Below are positions 5,586 to 7,857 of a DNA stretch of 7,857 nucleotides, piece by piece. Under the pieces are notes generated by a model, which did not search any database, was not told the origin of the DNA, and was given only the letters and a program-made list of their open reading frames with translations. This DNA comes from Candidatus Saccharibacteria bacterium CG_4_10_14_0_2_um_filter_52_9. GTDB lineage: Bacteria; Patescibacteriota; Saccharimonadia; Saccharimonadales; UBA4665. The stretch spans positions 1 to 7,857 of the forward strand of contig PFOA01000005.1 in the NCBI GenBank assembly GCA_002792275.1. Direction: 5' to 3'. The position numbers and the translations under genes are program-made. Position 1 is the first letter of the stretch; the number at the start of each line of letters is the position of its first letter.

Positions 5586-7054
5586 GCTGTCAGTCCCCGT
5601 CCTTTATGCTGATTTATCTCTGTTATCATAACACTTCTGTCGGTATTTTTGTACCACAGGGTAGCTATGAATATGGAAATGCAGACGTAAAAGGCCAGCA
5701 TCTGCCAAAGCGAAAAGCCGATATCCTCGGCAAAAATGTTCGGCCTATTAGCCAGAATATGTGCCACGTCGAGCATGTAGTTCAGCACGATGTATGCCGG
5801 CCAGGCAAACCAGCCCGAAACGGCGCCGGCTAACATACCGGCCAGCCCGGCAATGGTACCCAGCAACATGGCTAGCGGTATCAACGACACAACCAGTACG
5901 TTGGCCAGCAGGCCGACCCGCGACATCTGGCCGAAGATATGCAATACAAATGGCAAAGCCATTACTTCGGCACAGATGCTTTCCAGGGCTACACCGCCAA
6001 TCACCGTCTTGTGCCAGCGGCCCGGCCAGCGCGCCTGAATCAGCGGTGATAAAACCATCACCCCGAAGAACGCCAGAAAGCTGAGCCACCAGCCAAGATC
6101 GCTCCATAAGTAAACCGGGTTGGCGCAGGCCGTAAGAACCGCCGCCAGAGCGATCAGGTTCAATGGTCTAAACCCGCGGCCATAGTAGCTAGTGGCAATA
6201 CTTAACAAGCTGACCATGGCCGCCCGCACGATTGAGGCACTGGCACCGGCCAGAATCAGAAAGACGCCCATTAAACCCAAGGTTAAAAAGGTCGAGATGC
6301 GTTTGGAGCGTTTACCAAGTAGCTGGCGCATGGCCTGCAAGATAATTGTCAGATTAGCACCCGACACGGCTATGATGTGAGTTAGGCCAACCTTTTGCAG
6401 ATCGTCCTTAGTGGACTGCGGCAAGTTGGCCCTCTGCCCCACTAACAATCCCATCACGAATGGCGCCAACGGTTCCGGTAAAGCAGTCTGCGCCCCGGCC
6501 ACAAAACGTCGCCGTATTTCGGGAATCAACGACGGATGATACGCCGGTACTTCCAGTACGGCAAAGCTAATGCGGCCTTGATAGGCGCCATAGCCCGGGT
6601 ACAACTTGCCGGTGGCTACAATCTCGTCATCCTGAAAAACGGCGTTGACCCCAAACCCGCTCAACTGGATCTTGCCGGCCAATCGCCGGCCGTTCTCCAG
6701 CTTTATATTGCCGGCCGCAAATGACAGCTGCTTGGTTTTGCCGTAAATGGCATCTTCTGAGGCTCGTGCCGTTATCGTAACTTTTTGATAATAAAGCGGC
6801 TCATACTCCGCCAACCTGTGGAGGTACATTGTACCCCTATACCAGCCGGCCAGCAGTCCAAACAAAATAACCAGGCCTAGCGTGGCCAGCCGCCGCTGTC
6901 GCCACACCACCACCAGAAACGGTAGAGTCAGCAGGCATAACACCATTACGGGCTCTGAACCGACCCGCGCTAACCCCAACCCACCAAGCAAACTCAAAAA
7001 CAGCCATAGATGCAATGTCGTCCGCCGAAACCGGTGCCGCAAAACCCTACACAT
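5582..7054 (-). CDS. comEC: ComEC/Rec2 competence DNA-uptake channel, lacking the metallo-beta-lactamase domain
   Basis: ComEC forms the inner-membrane channel that passes one DNA strand into the cytoplasm during transformation. The protein has 490 residues. Three N-terminal hydrophobic helices (about 14-29, 36-50, 57-71) precede a soluble, OB-fold-like DUF4131 region (about 75-175). The membrane competence domain then follows, with PLAPFVMGLLVGQR (195-208), the hallmark LTHIIAVSGANLTIIL (224-239), GASASIVRAAMVS (270-282), DLGWWLSFLAFFGVM (319-333) and ALPFVLHIFGQMSRVGLLANVLVV (366-389). After the last helix (about 452-467) there is only a 23-residue polar tail. The C-terminal metallo-beta-lactamase nuclease domain of many Gram-positive ComECs is absent, and the following gene is yebC, not a split nuclease. 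It is first in the minus cluster and overlaps yebC by ATGA. GGG directly before the ATG is not a spaced Shine-Dalgarno. Confidence 0.93.
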   Translation of the reverse strand: MCRVLRHRFRRTTLHLWLFLSLLGGLGLARVGSEPVMVLCLLTLPFLVVVWRQRRLATLGLVILFGLLAGWYRGTMYLHRLAEYEPLYYQKVTITARASEDAIYGKTKQLSFAAGNIKLENGRRLAGKIQLSGFGVNAVFQDDEIVATGKLYPGYGAYQGRISFAVLEVPAYHPSLIPEIRRRFVAGAQTALPEPLAPFVMGLLVGQRANLPQSTKDDLQKVGLTHIIAVSGANLTIILQAMRQLLGKRSKRISTFLTLGLMGVFLILAGASASIVRAAMVSLLSIATSYYGRGFRPLNLIALAAVLTACANPVYLWSDLGWWLSFLAFFGVMVLSPLIQARWPGRWHKTVIGGVALESICAEVMALPFVLHIFGQMSRVGLLANVLVVSLIPLAMLLGTIAGLAGMLAGAVSGWFAWPAYIVLNYMLDVAHILANRPNIFAEDIGFSLWQMLAFYVCISIFIATLWYKNTDRSVMITEINQHKGRGLTA

Positions 7055-7060
7055 CCCAAA

Positions 7061-7066
7061 ATTTTA
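7061..7066 (-). promoter_or_regulatory. Candidate -10 box (TAAAAT) for the comEC operon
   Basis: On the minus strand TAAAAT (5/6 to TATAAT) lies 6 bases before the comEC ATG, in the AT-rich divergent intergenic region where the cluster promoter is expected. The short spacing again fits a leaderless or nearly leaderless mRNA. TAATTG at 17-base spacing is a weak -35 candidate. Confidence 0.35.
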
Positions 7067-7092
7067 ACAAGTTATCGGGCACCAATTACCAT

Positions 7093-7111
7093 GATTTAAT
7101 TTAGATTTAAT
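7093..7111. repeat. Tandem GATTTAAT pair, possible operator
   Basis: GATTTAAT occurs at 7093-7100 and again at 7104-7111, a repeat of 11 bases, about one helical turn. It lies between the divergent starts of comEC and the 140-residue gene, where a regulator could control both. Low sequence complexity (mostly A/T) makes chance possible. Confidence 0.3.
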
Positions 7112-7135
7112 AACTTTTTGCTAAAGTTACTTATT

Positions 7136-7558
7136 ATGAAAATTTACAAATCTAAATACAATAGTTTGCCCGGCACTTCTCATGCCACGGTTATTAGTCT
7201 TGCGCGTCGCGAATACCATAAAATACAGAAACGTACGCCCCGGCGCCAAGCCTATGTAAAATCAAAGTATTTTAGAAAAGATAAGGTTTTCGTAAACCAA
7301 TTTTGGGAGCATTTGAAACAAAAGCATCCGGGTGATCAGTTGCGGAGAGCTAAGTTGTTTACTTGCGCAATTGACCTGATTCGACATTCACCACATCTAG
7401 CAGATACCATCTACAAGCACGACAATATGAATATAGGCTTGCATCGATTTTACGGCCAAACCAAAGATGGTCTCCACTTTTGCGTGCAGATTAGAGAAAA
7501 CAAACGCACCGGTCGTAAAGACTTTGTGTCAGTTTTCTCTGTTCCAAAATCGAAGTAA
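7136..7558 (+). CDS. Conserved-type hypothetical protein, possible RelE/BECR-fold nuclease
   Basis: This protein has 140 residues and is strongly basic. I associate its C-terminal half with a family of short proteins common in CPR genomes: YVKSKYFRKDKVFVNQFWEHL (40-60), RRAKLFTCAIDLIRHSP (70-86), then LHRFYGQTKDGLHFCVQIRE (102-121) and KRTGRKDFVSVF (123-134). The motif order, a helical part followed by 'LHRF-G-T-G-F-VQI-E--KRT---F-SVF', resembles phage/toxin nucleases of the barnase-EndoU-colicin-RelE (BECR) type. This is recalled pattern, not a search result. Candidate catalytic residues would be His103, Arg104, Lys123 and Arg124. ATG 7136 is preferred over TTG 7118, which lies in the promoter-like AT-rich region; neither has a Shine-Dalgarno. 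The gene is visibly AT-richer than its neighbours (for example 7261-7320 is about 28% GC), which suggests recent acquisition. It is divergent from comEC. Confidence 0.75.
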   Translation: MKIYKSKYNSLPGTSHATVISLARREYHKIQKRTPRRQAYVKSKYFRKDKVFVNQFWEHLKQKHPGDQLRRAKLFTCAIDLIRHSPHLADTIYKHDNMNIGLHRFYGQTKDGLHFCVQIRENKRTGRKDFVSVFSVPKSK

Positions 7559-7563
7559 AAGAA

Positions 7564-7610
7564 AAGGCCTTCCGCACTGGGTAGCCTAGAAACTACGGGC
7601 CGAAGGTCTT
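7564..7610 (-). terminator. Intrinsic terminator-like hairpin, minus direction
   Basis: AAGGCCTTC (7564-7572) pairs with GAAGGTCTT (7602-7610), nine pairs including one G-U. An inner GTAG/CTAC helix (7581-7584 with 7593-7596) adds to it. Read on the minus strand, the stem runs straight into a T-rich tail (TTTTCTTTTAC). On the plus strand there is no T-run, so it suits a minus-strand transcript even though it lies just after a plus-strand gene. Confidence 0.5.
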
Positions 7611-7636
7611 CATTGAAAATATTAGCAAGCCGGTTC

Positions 7637-7753
7637 ATGTTAGTCAATAGTTTGTACGGAGCGTGGACTAACTATTCTGGAGGGGCCCTCGTGGAACGTG
7701 TAGCAACCGAACTACTTGGTGCTAAGACTCCATTTATTGCTCAAAGCGTCTAA
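7637..7753 (+). CDS. Possible small ORF, 38 codons
   Basis: ATG 7637 opens a 38-codon frame that ends at TAA 7751. GGAGG (7679-7683) with a 7-base spacer precedes an in-frame GTG at 7691, which would give a 20-residue peptide beginning MERVATELLG. The frame is the same as that of the upstream 140-residue gene and has no stop between 7559 and 7750. No family is recognised. The strong inverted repeats through its first half argue for RNA structure rather than coding. Kept as a low-confidence candidate. Confidence 0.15.
   Translation: MLVNSLYGAWTNYSGGALVERVATELLGAKTPFIAQSV
7639..7676. repeat. Overlapping inverted repeats, mutually exclusive or pseudoknot-like
   Basis: GTTAGTC (7639-7645) is complementary to GACTAAC (7666-7672), and the directly adjacent AATAGT (7646-7651) is complementary to ACTATT (7671-7676). 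The arms are in the order A1-A2-B1-B2, so the two helices cannot nest. With no loop bases between neighbouring arms, an H-type pseudoknot is strained, and alternative folds are more likely. Confidence 0.4.
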
Positions 7754-7772
7754 CTACCTCAAGGCAATCATG

Positions 7773-7814
7773 AGACAATAAACTTCCCACGAGCTTACGC
7801 TCGGGGTATTGCCT
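7773..7814 (-). terminator. Terminator-like hairpin for a gene entering from the right
   Basis: On the minus strand CCCCGAGC, loop GTAA, GCTCGTGGG form an 8-bp stem with one bulged T. It is followed by AAGTTTATTG, a modest T-rich tail. The outer bases AGACAATA (7773-7780) and TATTGCCT (7807-7814) can extend the helix by eight more pairs (one G-U) across an internal loop. It lies just after the stop of a possible partial minus-strand gene. The weak T-run leaves a structured-RNA domain as the alternative. Confidence 0.45.
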
Positions 7815-7817
7815 GTT

Positions 7818-7857
7818 TCAAACTAACTTGACGTTAGTTTGTCCAGCATCTTCTGCT
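7818..7857 (-). CDS. Possible C-terminal end of a minus-strand gene, truncated by the window
   Basis: Reading leftward from 7856, one frame gives 12 codons, AEDAGQTNVKLV, then TGA (7818-7820), followed by a terminator-like hairpin. The ending loosely recalls the C-terminus of ribosomal protein L7/L12 (an E-E-A-G-A-x-V-x-L-K type ending), but with one extra residue. That is a guess from very little sequence. A second frame is also open for ten codons to the edge, so the frame is not proven. A 9-bp hairpin overlaps the last codons. Confidence 0.25.
   Translation of the reverse strand, partial: AEDAGQTNVKLV
7819..7841. repeat. Perfect 9-bp inverted repeat at the right edge
   Basis: CAAACTAAC (7819-7827) and GTTAGTTTG (7833-7841) form a perfect 9-bp stem with a 5-base loop (TTGAC). 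No T-run follows on either strand. It covers the last codons and stop of the possible partial minus-strand gene, or belongs to a structured RNA. Confidence 0.5.

Larger units (their letters stand above)
7559..7817. other. Hairpin-rich intergenic region without a confident gene
   Basis: These roughly 260 bases hold two terminator-like hairpins that face the minus direction (7564-7610 and 7773-7814), a set of alternative helices (7639-7676), the palindrome GAGGGGCCCTC (7680-7690) and one possible small ORF on the plus strand. I looked for tRNA T-loops, tmRNA ends with an alanine-rich tag, the RNase P P4 motif and the SRP loop, and saw none. A minus-strand RNA of about 150-220 bases that ends at 7564-7610 is possible, but its class and start are unknown. 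Confidence 0.4.

Noticed and set aside
7118..7135. TTG start for the 140-residue gene
   Set aside because: The six extra codons lie in the AT-rich promoter region and read as low-complexity hydrophobic residues; the ATG at 7136 is simpler.
7450..7647. 65-codon minus-strand frame
   Set aside because: It is mostly antisense to the 140-residue gene and crosses the terminator-like hairpin; nothing in the translation is recognisable.
7556..7753. Read-through or pseudogene extension of the 140-residue protein past its TAA
   Set aside because: The frame is open for 64 more codons, but the protein already ends in the family's usual SVF-x-P-like tail, and the extra codons run through a strong hairpin.
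7559..7857. tmRNA, RNase P RNA, SRP RNA, 6S RNA or tRNA in the right-hand region
   Set aside because: No tRNA-like T-arm, CCA end, alanine-rich tag, GAGGAAAGTCC motif or SRP tetraloop region was seen on either strand. A covariance-model search would be decisive.
1..7857. Recoded UGA (Gly), as in Gracilibacteria/Absconditabacteria
   Set aside because: yebC, comEC, ruvA, the NUDIX gene and the PilO-like gene all end at TGA exactly where their families end.
1..7857. CRISPR array, insertion sequence or prophage
   Set aside because: No regularly spaced repeats, transposase motifs or terminal inverted repeats were seen.

Overview
The window looks like a chromosomal segment of a Candidate Phyla Radiation (Patescibacteria) bacterium, most likely Saccharibacteria (TM7). 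This is inferred from several points together: very tight packing, small type IV pilus proteins, a 490-residue ComEC without a nuclease domain, a two-helix PH-domain protein, and little use of Shine-Dalgarno sites. Several certain genes end in TGA (yebC, comEC, ruvA), so UGA is a stop codon here. That argues against the UGA=glycine lineages (Gracilibacteria, Absconditabacteria). No rRNA, tRNA, IS element or CRISPR array is visible.

Bases 1-842 (+ strand) hold the end of a type IV pilus gene set: a 5'-truncated PilO-like protein and a small single-helix protein joined to it by an ATGA overlap. They converge, with one spare base, on a long minus-strand gene cluster.

Bases 844-7054 (- strand) hold eight genes that read, in transcription order, comEC - yebC - NUDIX hydrolase - ruvC - ruvA - aldo/keto reductase - ruvB - PH-domain membrane protein. 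The first six are joined by stop/start overlaps of 4-20 bases or a gap of 7 bases, so they look like one translationally coupled operon. It combines DNA uptake (ComEC), a translation or regulatory factor (YebC), nucleotide hydrolysis (NUDIX) and the complete RuvABC Holliday-junction machine. ruvB and the PH gene each carry a -10-like box, inside a shared 12-base motif, exactly 7 bases before their ATG. This suggests leaderless internal transcripts.

Bases 7055-7135 are an AT-rich divergent promoter region with two GATTTAAT repeats one helical turn apart. It drives comEC to the left and, to the right, a clearly AT-richer 140-residue gene (7136-7558) that may encode a RelE/BECR-like nuclease.

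Bases 7559-7857 have no confident gene. They are unusually rich in inverted repeats: two terminator-like hairpins facing the minus direction, a pair of mutually exclusive helices, a 9-bp hairpin at the right edge, a possible 38-codon ORF, and what may be the last 12 codons of a minus-strand gene that enters from the right. An unannotated structured RNA is possible here. It is the least explained part of the window.
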